A DNA stretch of 64,000 nt, taken from contig NHZP01000011.1 in assembly GCA_003313425.1 (NCBI GenBank), forward strand, positions 1,476,104 through 1,540,103, written 5' to 3'. Each line of letters starts with the position of its first letter. Positions within the stretch are counted from its first letter, which is position 1. Below the pieces are notes generated by a model, which saw only the letters and a program-made list of their open reading frames with translations, ran no database searches and had not been told where the DNA came from. Below are positions 23,988 to 36,400 of this stretch, in pieces. The position numbers and the translations under genes were made by a program. This DNA is from Pseudopyrenochaeta lycopersici (lineage: Eukaryota; Ascomycota; Dothideomycetes; Pleosporales; Pseudopyrenochaetaceae).

Positions 23988-26327
23988 TCAAATAGGACTG
24001 TAGAAGGGTTTGGTTCATACAAAGATTTGAAAGAAATCGTTATTAAAGCCAGGGCTTATGTCATGAAGAACCAGCAATTTTCAAGAAGAAGTGTATTAAA
24101 TGGATTGCATGGCATTGATCGTGGCTTATCTATCAGGAAGCATGCCAAAGCAAGATAACTAGCGTCGTAGGAAGACTACGAAAGGTCATACTTGAAGGCT
24201 GTACAAGGGCGCAAGAGATCAAGAGGAATGAATGTGTACGACTGCAGCTTCATGCAGCGAAGATGTGCGGATTTTCCTGACTCGTGAATTTATTCACAAA
24301 TAAGAAGTACAAATTCTCGCTCGTAAGTTTGTTTTTCGAGTTCGCGGCATGGAGAGATTGACGATAGATCAAAGTTATGGAACTCATAGATTCATTCGTG
24401 ATTATGGTTGTCTGCGGCTTGGAACGCATATGATGAACATTGCATTGACAAGGCACGAAGCGAGTATTTGGGAACCTTGAAGTGTGGTATGTATCAGAGA
24501 GGGTCGATTTTGCCTACAGGGCTGGTTCAGGATGATAAAAGAAGGCTACTATGCATGAACCTTGTGGATCTCAGCGAATGTCTTGAGACACGTTGAAATG
24601 TGACCGCGGAACATGTGTGCCGGATACGAGATGATGAGGCATCACAACTCTTACTTAATCTGCTCACGTTCATAGAATCCGTACATATCGAAGCTAGACC
24701 GGAATCCTTCCTACGGCTGACAGCCTGGCTCCGCCATGCGAGGTTGCTTCGAAAGGAATTCGGCGCATATTGACGCCCCGGAATCCTTTAGATATGCGTC
24801 TTTCTAGGTAATGACAGCAGTGGTGAAACTTCTAAACGAACGCTCATTGTGGCTTGATGGCTTGTAGTACCTGGTTCCGTTGACAACGGTACTTCTAATT
24901 TTCCGTTCTACCACCACGCTTCCACCCTCGTCATGTTCAATACTGTGCAAATCCCCAGGTTAGCTGACTACCCCGCAGTATGCACAATGTGTCGTAACAG
25001 CACACCGGCGCCGTCAACTAGTTTCGGAGTGGTTGCGATGCGTCGTAGGAACCTGAGTTGCATTGTTCGAGATAAGGCCAAACTGGTGCAGAGAAGCAAA
25101 ACCGATCAAGTCAAGAGGCGAGAGCGAGCTTAACTAAGCACAACATGTTCTCGAAGCAGCACACGCGGGGTCGCAAGAAACCGAATGTGCGTTTGCTGGG
25201 GCAGATATTAATGGGCTGGGCCAATGAAATGAATTCCTTAAAGCACGCTTCAATGTGGCTTCCATACGCTATTCGGATATGGCGACGTGAGCAGTTTCTC
25301 CGGAGTACGAGCCGTGCTTCTAGAAGCAGGGTGCACCGCTAAATCAGAAAGTCCAGCGAGGCGACAGCGCCAGCAGAAACACATCTCCACTGTCTAGTAA
25401 TAAGAAACGGTGAATGACTGCAGACGAGACCCAAGACGTTGTTTCAATTTCCGGTCTTGCGGTTTCAGGCACGTTGGCACGATGATCTTGCCCAAAACCA
25501 AAAAAAAAAAAGGATTCCCCGTGTGGGACCTGATCGATCAAGGATTCAGACGCAGGGACTTGACTGGCCCCCAAAGGATTATCACATCGCGACATTGGAC
25601 AGCCTCCATCATGTCGTCAATTCGGTGCAACGCCGAGTGCCAGTGCAATTAGTTTCATTGATTGAAGAATAGCATTTGACTGGCAAGTATTGAAAGGTAT
25701 ACCCAGGGTCTATTCCGGGCCAATGGAGGCGCAGCCCCTCCGGTGCCATGTGCGCGCGCGTGCGGACAATTCGGCAAAGCTCTTGACAGAGGTCCAGACC
25801 ACAAGGTGCCCCTGGCCCCTAATGCATGCTGGCTGGTCTGGAAGTCAGGCACCCGCAGCGCGCGACAATAAGAGGCTGACTGAATGCATCGCAGGTGTCT
25901 CTTATATTCTGGTGGCACTGCCCATGTGCCAATGGCTTCCTCGTAGCATCATCGTGAGACATTTTGACTTCATCGTCTTTGCGTACTACCCAGCAGTTCT
26001 GCTAATGCTTCAAGTCTCCACAACATGTTCGTATCCCGCAGAGCCTCGGATGGAAATGATTTGCTGACAGAAATAGAATAGATATCTTTCTGTGCCGAGG
26101 ATCACCATGAGGCTGTGATGCTTTCGTCGGGAGTTGAATCTCGCTCGTGTTCTTTGTTGTCGCCTTTGAACAGTCCCCGCCGGTATTGCTTGCCATAGCG
26201 ATCCTCCTATTGGTGACCAAGGACCATCCTGTTGGCGGTTGTTGACAATTACCGAGTACGGTTCCATAAACACCTCTCAACACTCGGAGAAGATACTCTT
26301 CAAACTTCACGCACGAGCACGAGAGGA
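23988..26327. other. Gene-poor stretch SDHAF4 to esterase
   Basis: About 2.3 kb with no supported gene. There are 62-125 codon frames in several phases, including one at 25690-26067 plus with a hydrophobic tail, but none shows a domain or a consistent splice model. A 12-base A run is at 25500-25511. The last ~100 bp precede the esterase start. Confidence 0.45.
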
Positions 26328-27945
26328 ATGTTACACCTGCTGCTCTGCGCAGCACTTTTCGCGCAGTATGCGATAGCACTCAACGAGACTGTTGACCTTG
26401 GCTACGCGCGATATCAAGGCAAAGATATCGGCAATGGTGTCTTGCGCTGGGCAGGTATGCGTTATGCGCGGAGTGTGTCCCGAGTAGACGGACTGCGCTT
26501 CACTGCACCGCAAGATCCCGTCGACGAGCGCAACGTGATTGATGCGTCGAAGGTACGCCACTGGATTCGTCCTTTTTCTTGACTTCAGGTTAACACAAGA
26601 TTAGTTTGGACCTCTCTGCATCGGTTCTGGAAGCGATCTCAAAGCTGAGTTCGGAGAAGAACACTCAGAAGACTGCCTGTTCATCAACGTATTTTCGCCT
26701 TCAAGGGCTACGAATGAGAGTAATTTGCCGGTCTACGTCTTTATCCAGGGTGGCGGCTTTAATGTAAATGGCAACGCGAATTATAATGGAGCGGACCTCA
26801 TCGATGCTGGCGATGACAACATGGTCGTTGTCAATTTCAACTACCGAGTCGGGCCCTATGGGTTCCTTGCCGGACGTGAGATCGCAGCAAATCAGAGCCT
26901 GAGCTTCAACAACGGACTTAAGGACCAACGACAAGCGCTCAAGTGGGTGCAGAAACATATCCAACAGTTTGGCGGCAATCCAGGCCATGTAACCCTTGGT
27001 GGAGCCAGTGCTGGCGGTGGCTCAGTTGTGCTCCAATTGACAGCATACGGTGGCCGAAATGATGGGTTGTTCCATGCTGCTGCTGCCGAATCTGCTGCAT
27101 TTCCCCCTCTTCGCGATGTCGAGAATAGCCAGTGGCAGTACGATGCTCTACGAGCCGAGACCGGGTGCCCTGACCTCGCCTGTATGGTTTCTTTAGACGC
27201 CGTGACTTTCCAAAAGGCAGTACGAACCTTGAAGCGACCCTTTCCTGGCGCAACGAACCCACCAATTTACTTTTGGAATCCAACTTTGGACTATGACTTC
27301 ATCGCTGACTATACCTATAACGAGCTCAAAGCCGGTCACTTCCTTAAAGTTCCCACTATTTTTGGCGACACAACGAATGAGGGCATCAACTTCACGCCCA
27401 AGAATATCATGTCGCTGGCTCGAGCTCAAGAATTTATCAGGGACCAATTTCCGTCTGTCAACTGGGGCCAAATTAGCCAGGCATGGAAAGGGCCGTCTGA
27501 TATGGTTCAGGATGTGCGCTGGCGTCAGCTCGCCTCCGACGTCTATGGCCACATCCGTTACAACTGCCCCGGCCTCAACATCTCCTCCACGTATGCCCTC
27601 AATAACACCTATCCCACATGGCAGTATCGTTGGAACGTCGGCACTGCATCACATGTCGCCGAGCTTCTGCCCATCTGGAATAATGCAACCTCCGCCGCAG
27701 GTGTTTTCATTCAAGCCTATTGGGCAAGTTTCATCAGGAGTTATAATCCAAACAAGTATGCCGCTGAGTATTTGGTGGCGAAGGGAGAAGAGCTGGAGAG
27801 TCCAGAGTGGCAGGAATTCAGCGCCAGCGATGGAAAGAGATTGGAGTTCAACGATAATAATGTGGTGCATATGGAAGACGTCAGTGACGAAGAGTGGGCG
27901 AGGTGTGATGTCATCGATGATATGGGATTGCATCTAAAACAGTGA
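26328..27945 (+). CDS. Secreted type-B carboxylesterase/lipase
   Basis: Alpha/beta-hydrolase of the carboxylesterase type B family, hydrolysing carboxylic esters, probably extracellular. Exons 26328-26552 and 26605-27945 join over a 52-nt intron to give 521 aa. Residues 1-17 (MLHLLLCAALFAQYAIA) are a signal peptide. The oxyanion-hole motif is in VFIQGGGF, and SEDCLFINVF is the family signature near residue 95. The nucleophile is Ser210 in GGASAGGGS. The acid is Glu334 in TTNEG, and the base is His425 in TASHVAELLP. The residue before the nucleophile is Ala rather than the Glu or Asp of classical cholinesterase/lipase elbows, a variant seen in some fungal members. Several N-glycosylation sequons are present. 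The natural substrate is unknown. Confidence 0.93.
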
Positions 27946-29216
27946 GTCTACACCCATCTCATGGCTGATCTGGTCACGTGGCTGCATTGCAATACAGTCA
28001 CATTCTGGTTGCCAGCACCACATCAGGCGAGACGGATCGCAGCCGTGAAGAATGTAATGCTGACGTACCTGCAGACCTGCTTACCGTCCGACAACATCGT
28101 CCGGGATTCAGATCCAACCCCTTCCATCGTCCTGCTTGGCTTCCGCAGTCGTGCTTGTGGCCGTCTTCCAATGGGTGTACACCTGAAGGATGATGCGAAC
28201 TTCGGTATGCACACAATCCATGAATTCGGCGCTTGTAATAGACACATGCCGCGCAGCAACATCAAACCATAAGTTGCGCATGGTAGGATACCTTGGTGTG
28301 ACGAGGTAAATCCACCTAAGTTGTTGGCACAAATCTCATACGGAAGAGACGTCGAAAGGGGTAGGGATAGCCACTAATAATGGGCCAGAAGACTTTGAGG
28401 ACCCATCTGCAAAGAGATGGAAATCACTCTGTTTTTAGCTCAAACGGTTGGAAAAGGAGCGGGGGTGAGGAGGGAGGAGGGAAACCAAGAGGCGTGCCAA
28501 CCAAAATAATAGTCAAAGTAGAACGAGAAAAGATTCAAGCCGAAGAGCAATGGAGGAGTTATAGCTAACAAAGAAAGCCAGGAGAGTATCGAATAAGCGA
28601 GGTTGAGAAGAGAAAATGATTACGGGATATGTAAAATATCTGTTATCGTGCATTTCCTGCGTTAGAAGGAAGGATATCCTGACAAAATATTGAATGAAAT
28701 GCGGAGATTTTGCGAATCAGCCACGAGCCTGAGTGCTGTTCATTGTCACCGCTTGTCTTGTGAATCAGAAAATGACGAAAGATAGTCTTTAAGTCGCATC
28801 TCCAGGCTCCACCAAGAACCGCACTTTCGTTGCAGGCAAAACTTGTCTTACAATAACGGTAAGGGAACATTGTCGCTGCCATGAACATGTACCCAACGAG
28901 TCACTGTTTTCACAATGTGATCCATGTCTAGCCCATAAAGTATTCGGTCGAGTGACCACTTACTGGCTACAACATAATACAGTAAGAGCTCCAAGAGACC
29001 TGTAAGCACTCGAGGAATAAGACTTTACCAGGAGTGAATTCATGAATTATTCCAGCCCAAGGTCATCTCAAACACCGCCGCTACCTGGGCCGCCACTGCA
29101 GTCTTCAATACGTGCCCTTGATGCATCTCATGATGATTGCTGATCGGTTGCACATTCACTTGACAGTGACTCCCAGCTGACCTCTTCCACGAACCTGCGA
29201 GTGCCATCACACGCGA
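27946..29216. other. Intergenic, nothing conserved
   Basis: About 1.27 kb. Frames at 27,961-28,330 overlap one another on both strands and have no domain content. The rest has no notable frame, repeat or RNA gene that I can see. Confidence 0.45.
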
Positions 29217-29885
29217 ATGACCTACATACCACGCCAGACAACAAGCAGCAGAATCAACAAGCAGTCAGCTCACCGTCATGCAACCACGACTCTTTCATAC
29301 GAGATTTATCTCCACGACTACTGGTACTTGCGGGCCGTGACCCCTCGTCATGAGTGCCAAAGGGATCTTACACTAGAGGCTACAGACAGGCTGGTTAAGA
29401 AAAATATGCTAGTGGGCATCGAGGAAGAGAAGAAGTGCAGTCAATGCATCGTATACAAGGTAGTAGCTCAGGTACGCCGCCTCATTAGCCTGCCTCGCAT
29501 CACGGTAATTGCGAGTAGGCATTGGAAAGTGGATGAATCTACTTATAAACAGCCCCCAAATGGCACTCGGTCATTGTATGATATCCGTCCGTCGAGCGCA
29601 CCAGTGCTGCAGCTTCCGCCTGTTTCGCCAACTCCTCTGATCTCTGCGGGCCATTCTCTACTTGAGGATTTTCGTATCCATGCTCAGGCAATAGGTAACG
29701 ATGACTCTTTGTCATGTTCCACAGATCCAATTTATATAACTACACATCTTCTTCCATCACTGTGCTCCCTAAACTACTTTTCTGGCTCGTCTAGACGCGT
29801 GGGGAGCCCACTGGTGAACGAGGTACCTCCTTTCCAGCACAACACCGGAGTAACAATCACAGACCGTCAGATGGGCATCAGGTGA
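29217..29885 (+). CDS. Weak hypothetical ORF, 222 aa
   Basis: A 222-codon frame without introns, not recognised. The N-terminus is Thr/Ser/Arg-rich; there is a CSQCIVYK segment near residue 85 and a Pro/Ser-rich centre. It has no signal peptide, membrane helix or repeated motif. Its length in this moderate-GC region is suggestive but not decisive. The frame ends right at a GTGAGT (29,882), so the true gene could splice onward, which I could not resolve. Confidence 0.35.
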   Translation: MTYIPRQTTSSRINKQSAHRHATTTLSYEIYLHDYWYLRAVTPRHECQRDLTLEATDRLVKKNMLVGIEEEKKCSQCIVYKVVAQVRRLISLPRITVIASRHWKVDESTYKQPPNGTRSLYDIRPSSAPVLQLPPVSPTPLISAGHSLLEDFRIHAQAIGNDDSLSCSTDPIYITTHLLPSLCSLNYFSGSSRRVGSPLVNEVPPFQHNTGVTITDRQMGIR

Positions 29886-30273
29886 GTAGCTTATAGTCCT
29901 AGACAGCATGCAGAGCCATCCGCATCACAAGGATTTTGCGAAATGTTGCTGACATTAGCTACATGTTTAACTGTCCACTAGTAGACTATGGGACTTTGAC
30001 GGTTTCTAACTCTTACTTTTGTCCAACCGTCGTAACTTTGAGAAAGGCTTTGCTAATCTCCTGTTCACTGTACGCATGCTAACATCTATCTAACTCAAAA
30101 CGCCACGTCCAGCCTATTTGGTTTTGAAAATGTTCATGTCCCGAATCCCACACCCATTTCCATGCTCATTGTGATAAGAAGAACATAGTGAAACGCCGAT
30201 TAAGCCTCCCATTACAAGCACACTTCATACTGACATTTGCAATGAAACAGAATCAAACATCTTACAGTAACAT
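29886..30273. other. Intergenic, nothing seen
   Basis: About 390 bp of unremarkable sequence forming the 3' flank of the HbrB-like gene. No repeat or RNA gene noticed. Confidence 0.4.
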
Positions 30274-32793
30274 TTAAGCCAGACCCGGTACAGTAATGCC
30301 CCCAGCAGCGAGATTCAACATGCCACCGCTACCACCACCTCTACTGCTTGGGCCAACAAACCCCTGTCTTTGCCTGCCTGTGCGCCCCCTACCCAGCCAA
30401 TTGTATTTCAACTCCTTGTTAACCCTTCCGATCTTGTCCTGCGCCTCATCACCAGACTGCAGACTGACTAGCACTGAAACGCACTGTAGCATACGGCCGA
30501 CGGTTTCTGTGACTTTGGCGCTGTCCATAGGCTGTTGGCGCAGGGAAGGCGGAACATGGTTGTGATGCGGAGGGTGAAGGTGGTTGATTGTATTTGCGGG
30601 GTGGAGAATATTGGTATTTGGGTGGACAGATGGGTTGGATGAAAAGGAGCCGGCTGAGGTGTTTGACGTTGCTCGCGAGCGCGTCGAAGCAAAGGTCGAG
30701 GATGTTATACTCGTTGTGCTTTCCAGATACCCAGCGCTACTCTGACTTGCTGAGTTCAAGCTACTCAAGTGAAGCTCATTCCCGCTGCCTGCTGTGCCAG
30801 GTCTTTCGTGCGGTATTGGCGACGGACTCTCAAGACCAGCATTCAAATTTTCGAGGGAGAGGCGTGAGAAAATTGCCATCAGGGCTTCGTACCGGGGCAG
30901 GATGACAATGTCGCGAAACATAAGCAGGGTCATGCGTCGGACTTCCAGCTCGCCCAGAATTGGAATGTTCTTGTTCTCCGGGCTTTTGGTATTCATTTCG
31001 TCTGGCAGCATAACGCCCCAAAACTCCGCTGCTTGTGCCGACGTCATGATGCCGGAGCCTCTGAACTCCAAATCCAGGGGCAGAAATACAGCCTGCAAGA
31101 ATGGAAGAATAGTGGTGAATACAACAAGCCACATCTCAACAAGATGTGGGATCAGTCGATCATCTGGAACATGGCGAAGTGTTTGATCAAGCGAGCCAAA
31201 CCCAGTTTGAAGAAGCTCGTTGAGATCTTCTATGAGGAGGATGGGTGAGCGTTTATGAACGCAGCGCTTGATGTGTACAGTGACCAGCGCATTGAAGTCC
31301 TCGACGGGTGGGCGGGGATCTTCGCCTTCGAATATCAACAATACTCTTGCCTTCAACAGTGGCCATGCGTCGTCTGGTGACAGACCATTGATGCCAAAAG
31401 AGCTCCCCAGATGCAACATTTCGGTGGTATGTGATATTGTTTGCCCAGGGGTGGTCATGTTCGGTGTTGTACTTATGCTGCTTGCCACTGAAGGCCATTC
31501 TGACCGCTCAGTACTAAAGGATTGTTTTCGTTCGCGATATGGTGGTTCTAGTTGGGCATCCAGATAAGCGGCAGCCTTCTCCTCTTTCTTCGCTCGTCTC
31601 AGATGGCGGCCGCCATGTCGGAGATCGAGTCCTGTAACTGAGCTAGCAAACGAGCTAGAATGTCCCGGCGAGGATGGGGCAGCAAAGGAATACAGGGGCT
31701 GTGGCGCACTGGGATCCGTGGGTCTTGAGTTGCTGTTGACTGACGATAGCGGCAGCGCGTATCCGTCGCCATCTTTCAGCTTGTGCTTTTGCCGCGACAG
31801 AAAATGGTGCTTGTGTTTCTCTTCCTTCTTTTCTGGCGGCAGAAACGAGTCACTCCGTGGAGGAACTAGGGTCGAGGTGGACCCATTGGCCGAAGAGTAC
31901 AAGGATGCGCTACTGCTGCTGATTCCCGAATCAACCAAACTTGTCGTCGATTGGTTCATCATCATGCGATTCAGCGCCTGCGAGCTATGAATGCCAATGC
32001 CAATCTTGCCCGGGGAGGGTAGAGCCTGACCTCTGCCGTCCAGCCGGTTGTCCACTTTGATGTTCTTCGGCTTGGAGGAGAACAATTTCATTTTGCTCTT
32101 TCCTTCCTTTGGCTTCTGCAACTGTGGCGGCTCTGGTGTTGATGCTGGCTTGGGCGATGCATGCCCAATTGGTTGCGAGCCCTCGACGCCCGGCGAATGC
32201 AGCGGGCTCCTCGGAAACGCAGCATTTGCTGCTGTCGTCGCAGCCATCCTGCCTCCCACGACGCCATTCTGATATGTCATGCCATTTGTCTTGAACGTGA
32301 CCGTCTGCTGACCCGGAATGGGCGGCGGGCTCATAGGTTGCCGGCTAGCTGGGGCAGCCTCGCTCGGGGCGGGGATCGTGGTGGAGCGCTTTCTGTTGTG
32401 CTGCGAGTTCTGGGCATAGGCAGCCTGGGCGGCAATCTGCGACGTGTTGAGCTGGTTCGATGCGGCCATGGTATGGTCTCTTTCTCTTGTGCTCGACAGG
32501 CTGGGCTCAAAGTAGCCCTGCGAGCGCTGTCTCGGCCGGTGTCCTATCTGCGCGCCGATGCTGCTCTGGGCCTGGGCAGCATCGCGGGCTGGTCCCGGGC
32601 GTGAGTAGTTCTGCGTGAGCGGCGGGCCGTCGGCGGTTGGCGACTTTGCAGCGCGTGTAGCCAAGGGAGAGCGGCGTTGTTGCAGCGTCGCCTGCGAGCC
32701 GTCCGAGTCGGAGTCGTCGAGCGAGGATTCTGGGCGGCGGATGGTGGGCGTGAGGGGAGGAGGCGAGGACGAGGGCATGGTGGACCGTCGCAC
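30274..32793 (-). CDS. HbrB-like TORC2 subunit (Bit61/PRR5 family)
   Basis: Large protein with an HbrB domain, the fungal counterpart of the TORC2 accessory subunit Bit61/Bit2 and animal PRR5/Protor. In Aspergillus the founding member affects hyphal branching. It is a single exon of 839 aa; a second Met five codons downstream is an equal candidate. Residues 1-440 are disordered, Ser/Pro/Gln-rich with a Lys-rich patch (KEGKSKMKLFSSKPKN). The HbrB domain is about 460-635, with DDAWPLLKARVLLIFEGED, VEDFNALV and PFLQAVFLPLDLEFRGSG as recognisable blocks. A second low-complexity Ser/Thr/His stretch precedes a C-terminal helix and a Gly/Arg-rich tail. It is divergent from GON7. Confidence 0.88.
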   Translation of the reverse strand: MRRSTMPSSSPPPLTPTIRRPESSLDDSDSDGSQATLQQRRSPLATRAAKSPTADGPPLTQNYSRPGPARDAAQAQSSIGAQIGHRPRQRSQGYFEPSLSSTRERDHTMAASNQLNTSQIAAQAAYAQNSQHNRKRSTTIPAPSEAAPASRQPMSPPPIPGQQTVTFKTNGMTYQNGVVGGRMAATTAANAAFPRSPLHSPGVEGSQPIGHASPKPASTPEPPQLQKPKEGKSKMKLFSSKPKNIKVDNRLDGRGQALPSPGKIGIGIHSSQALNRMMMNQSTTSLVDSGISSSSASLYSSANGSTSTLVPPRSDSFLPPEKKEEKHKHHFLSRQKHKLKDGDGYALPLSSVNSNSRPTDPSAPQPLYSFAAPSSPGHSSSFASSVTGLDLRHGGRHLRRAKKEEKAAAYLDAQLEPPYRERKQSFSTERSEWPSVASSISTTPNMTTPGQTISHTTEMLHLGSSFGINGLSPDDAWPLLKARVLLIFEGEDPRPPVEDFNALVTVHIKRCVHKRSPILLIEDLNELLQTGFGSLDQTLRHVPDDRLIPHLVEMWLVVFTTILPFLQAVFLPLDLEFRGSGIMTSAQAAEFWGVMLPDEMNTKSPENKNIPILGELEVRRMTLLMFRDIVILPRYEALMAIFSRLSLENLNAGLESPSPIPHERPGTAGSGNELHLSSLNSASQSSAGYLESTTSITSSTFASTRSRATSNTSAGSFSSNPSVHPNTNILHPANTINHLHPPHHNHVPPSLRQQPMDSAKVTETVGRMLQCVSVLVSLQSGDEAQDKIGRVNKELKYNWLGRGRTGRQRQGFVGPSSRGGGSGGMLNLAAGGITVPGLA

Positions 32794-33150
32794 CGCACGA
32801 CGGGCGGTGATACCAAGAAGGGTTGCAATGCGACTGGGTGGCTGTTAGGGATGCAGGGTCAAGGTCCGGAGCAGCGGTGCGGGGGACACGCCGGGATATG
32901 GAAGAATAGAGGCGTCTATATGGCTCGGTCCATGGCCAGCACGGAGGGGATAGCGGGAATACGAGACTGCGCAGGCATTGAAGAGGCTCGACGGGAGCTG
33001 ACGTTCACCGAAGCATCGTCCTGATCGACGCACAAGCTCCACATCGCGTACCAAGCAATCCACCCCACTAACATTTGCACCCCAGCAGCCTCGCAGCCTC
33101 GCGTCACCAGAACGACTGCCGAACGACTGACCCTGACAAGACACGCCGAT
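32794..33150. promoter_or_regulatory. Divergent HbrB-like/GON7 promoter
   Basis: 357 bp between opposite start codons, so both promoters share it. No clear TATA box; plus-strand sequence just before GON7 is C/A-rich. Competing frames here are continuations of antisense reading and not coding. Confidence 0.45.
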
Positions 33151-33408
33151 ATGTCCTCCCTCGCAGCCGTCTACACATGTCCCCCATCGGCAGCACAGTC
33201 CTTCTCCTCCAGCCTACCCGCTCTATCGTCCCCTCCCTCGCCCGCAGACCGCGTTGCATACCTCGCACAACTCGCCTCCTCTCTGAAGACTCTCCAAGAT
33301 GACATCAACGCCTTCTTGACGCACAAGATGGCACAAGACAAGGCAGGCGACGACGCGAAAGCCGAGGAGACGTACGGGGAAGAAGTTGTCGACGACGACG
33401 ACAATTGA
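33151..33408 (+). CDS. GON7: KEOPS/EKC complex subunit Gon7
   Basis: Small fungal subunit of KEOPS/EKC, which makes the t6A37 modification on ANN-decoding tRNAs and contributes to telomere and transcription functions. It is a single exon of 85 aa. The start MSSLAAVYTCP, a Ser/Pro-rich segment, the helix RVAYLAQLASSLKTLQDDIN followed by AFLTHKMAQDK, and an acidic tail match Gon7 proteins, which are largely disordered and bind Kae1/Pcc1 through this short helix. The family is short and low in complexity, so the assignment is good but not as firm as for the enzymes. It is convergent with VPS39, whose stop codon lies 92 bp downstream. Confidence 0.82.
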   Translation: MSSLAAVYTCPPSAAQSFSSSLPALSSPPSPADRVAYLAQLASSLKTLQDDINAFLTHKMAQDKAGDDAKAEETYGEEVVDDDDN

Positions 33409-33499
33409 TCAAGCTTCTTGTCCAAAAAGACGCAAGAAATCTAGCATTGAAAGCGGGTATCACCATAAAGACCGGCAGCTCGCCCTCCCATTCTACACA

Positions 33500-36400
33500 C
33501 TACCGCCATCCAGCACCACCCCCACTCGTCCTGCGGCCCGTACTGCCCCTCAAACACCCACTATGCACCACACTGTTATCTGGATACACCCTAATCGCAC
33601 TGCCGCCAAACCTCTTGTGACAAACCGCGCAATGCCGATCTTCGTCAATCACCACCCGCCTATTCAACCCACCGGGCACGCTCCTGCCAAATTTATCTAC
33701 CTTGCCGTCACCCAACAACACGGCCGCTTCAACCGCCACCTTTTCCACGCCGCGCAACTTGGCCACGATGCGCTCTTCGTTCAATACGCTGTTGGCGTTG
33801 CGTATACGGCCAAAGAAGTAGGATTGGAGCTCGTTAATCGGAAGAGAGGGCGGAATGAGATCGAGCGTTGTTGAAGCGGGCAAACGCGCGCCGTGCTTGC
33901 TCAACAGATCCAGCGCTGGCGGCCAGTTTGGTTGATTTGGCGGCGGCGGCGTTAGATATAGAGCGAGTAGAACGTGGTAGATGGATGGCTCTGCGTCATC
34001 CATGTTCGTCGTCGGAGGTAACGTGTGGGAGGGCTGGAAGGCTTTTGTTGGGGAGAGAGGTTGCGGTGCTGTCATGTAGACTTGGTTGCAGTATCTGTAA
34101 TGGGTTGTTAGGGACTTCTAGCATGGCACACGGCCGGACAACCTACTCTTCGGCTTTCGCGTAGTCCTTGAGCTGGAAGACGTAGATCTGCAGTGCTTGT
34201 TTATGCTGGCCCATCTTGCTTAATACGATTGCGCGTGCCTCAAAGTAATCGGGATCTAAACAAGATCATCAGCAGAATCGTAGAAAGCAAGGAAACTATA
34301 CCGACCAGTAGGAGGCAGTTGCTGAAAGACGCGATATTTGTTGTAATTTGCACTTGTCTTCAAGAAAACCTGCAGTCGCTCTCTCCACTCCGTCTTCTCG
34401 TCATCCTGCTCAAAATCTCCGCTCCTCAGTCTCTCCAGGAAGAGATCCACAAGCTTTTGATGAAAGTCCGCCTCTGTCTCATTGAGCTCCTCAATGATAT
34501 ATTCAAGATATTTCACTGTGAGTTTGATATCAATATCCTGCAGGAAACCAACCACCTTCTCCCTTGGTAGTGTCTCCGCATTTTCCGTATCGGCGAGGAA
34601 GACATCCATCCCGAGCTTAGGATGGCTGCGCAGTGGCCATTCCGCAAATTCAAGGATTAGGTCAATCATCTCTGGCGGCAATTGTTGCAGGTATCCCACT
34701 GTACGCTGGGGACCTTGTAATGCCGGTGATACTTCCTCGTCGGCTTCATTCTTACCAAACTTCTCCAACAACTCCAATGCCTGTCGATGTAACTTTTTCC
34801 CATGCAAAAAGTCAATGAGATCCGCATATCGACCCGTTTCGTAGAGCTTCTGCTGTACCACGTCTGGCTCACAGAAATTCGGGAGGCGGAACAATGGTCC
34901 TGCAAGACTAGGGCTCGCAATCATGTACGCGCGGAAGAGAGTCGTGTCAACAAGCTGGGCAACTTCGAGAAGCTTTGCTTTCCAATCGATCTGATCCAAC
35001 GGCCGTGTTTCCTGAATAAAGAAATGGAATGGCGGTTTATGATGCTCAGGCTGGCTTTCGCTAGGTGTAGGTATATGCACCTTGAGATTTCCGTCAGTGT
35101 CCATGTAGCGTTTGATCTGAACACGACATTGGGCCAGGAATGATTGTAACGCACGGATAGATTCCTTAAAGTCTCTGTCCGCAAGTTGCTTGTCAGGTTG
35201 TACAGAATCGATCATCTTCTTCTTGATGCTCGCAGTTTCTACTGCATCATCCTTGGCGGAGGATGTGCGAATGGAGACGGCGTCTGCTTCTACCTTCTTG
35301 TGACCACCAACAAGCCTTCCCATCATCGATCGACCGATGGTGGGCGTGGCAGCGGGTATGCTTTCCTTGCTGTCATTCGCAAGCTTGTCACTATTCGCTT
35401 CTTCCTCGTCAGCTGCGCTCGCATCACAATTCTCGTTCTCTTCTGGTGCCAAATGGCCAGCAATTGACCGAGGATATAGCGCGATGACGCGCTCAGGAGG
35501 GGCTTTCGCATCTGTGAAGAGATCCATGGCCTCGCGATACTTCTTTAGGTCGAAAAGCGCATGAGCCTTAAGTATCTGAATGTCTCGTACTCTACCTTCT
35601 TTGTCGAGCAGTAAGGTATCTTCAAGCATATTGAGAAGACTGAGAGCTTCGTCATGGCGCTTATTGGCCACCAACTCATCGATCTGTGACTCGTAGCTCT
35701 GCGCTCCCATCCGCCAAATACATCGATCGCTTGCGACCAAGAACCCTTTGCCAGCGTGTGCTAAGCTGATATTGGGTTGAGGTACATGGAGGAAGGTGAC
35801 GTTTGGTAAGGCTATCGACTGGAGCAGATTCAGTGTATCCGGATTCCTGACCTCCAAGCTGCCTCTCGATGGTGGCTGGAGCGCAAGCATGTACGGGTAT
35901 GAGTAGGCAATCGTTTCCGGAGCACAGGGCCACGGCACTTGTCGTTTCTCAATCGCGTTTCCGTCGTTATCGATAAATAGGCTGTTTACGTCCTTTGCCA
36001 ATAGCATCTCGCCCTCTCCAAGTCGCGTCGCGAGGGGCTTAGGTACCCAGCTGCCCATGCCCATGTACCCCATGCCCGAGGATGAGACAGCACCAAATCG
36101 TCCCCCTCCCTGGCTGCCCACCTCTCCTAGTGCTCCAGGTTTGACGATGTCTTGAACCTCTTGATTCTCAATATTGACCAGGACAAAACCAGGATCCATG
36201 CCTGCAACGATCCTTGTCCCCGTTGCCCACGTCAAGCTCTTCACCGATGCGATGAGCGATATCTCGACAGCATCACCTGTCAACTCCATATCCTGCCATG
36301 TCCATAGTATAATTTTCCTCTTTACTGCAACAGCTAGTCTGCTCACTATTGACGGTATACCAGTCGACGGGTCCTTTACGATGTTACTAGCCGCAGCGAA

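Noticed and set aside
25690..26067. 125-codon plus-strand ORF with a hydrophobic tail
   Set aside because: Considered as a small membrane protein, but composition is erratic, another minus-strand frame overlaps, and no splice or start signal supports it.
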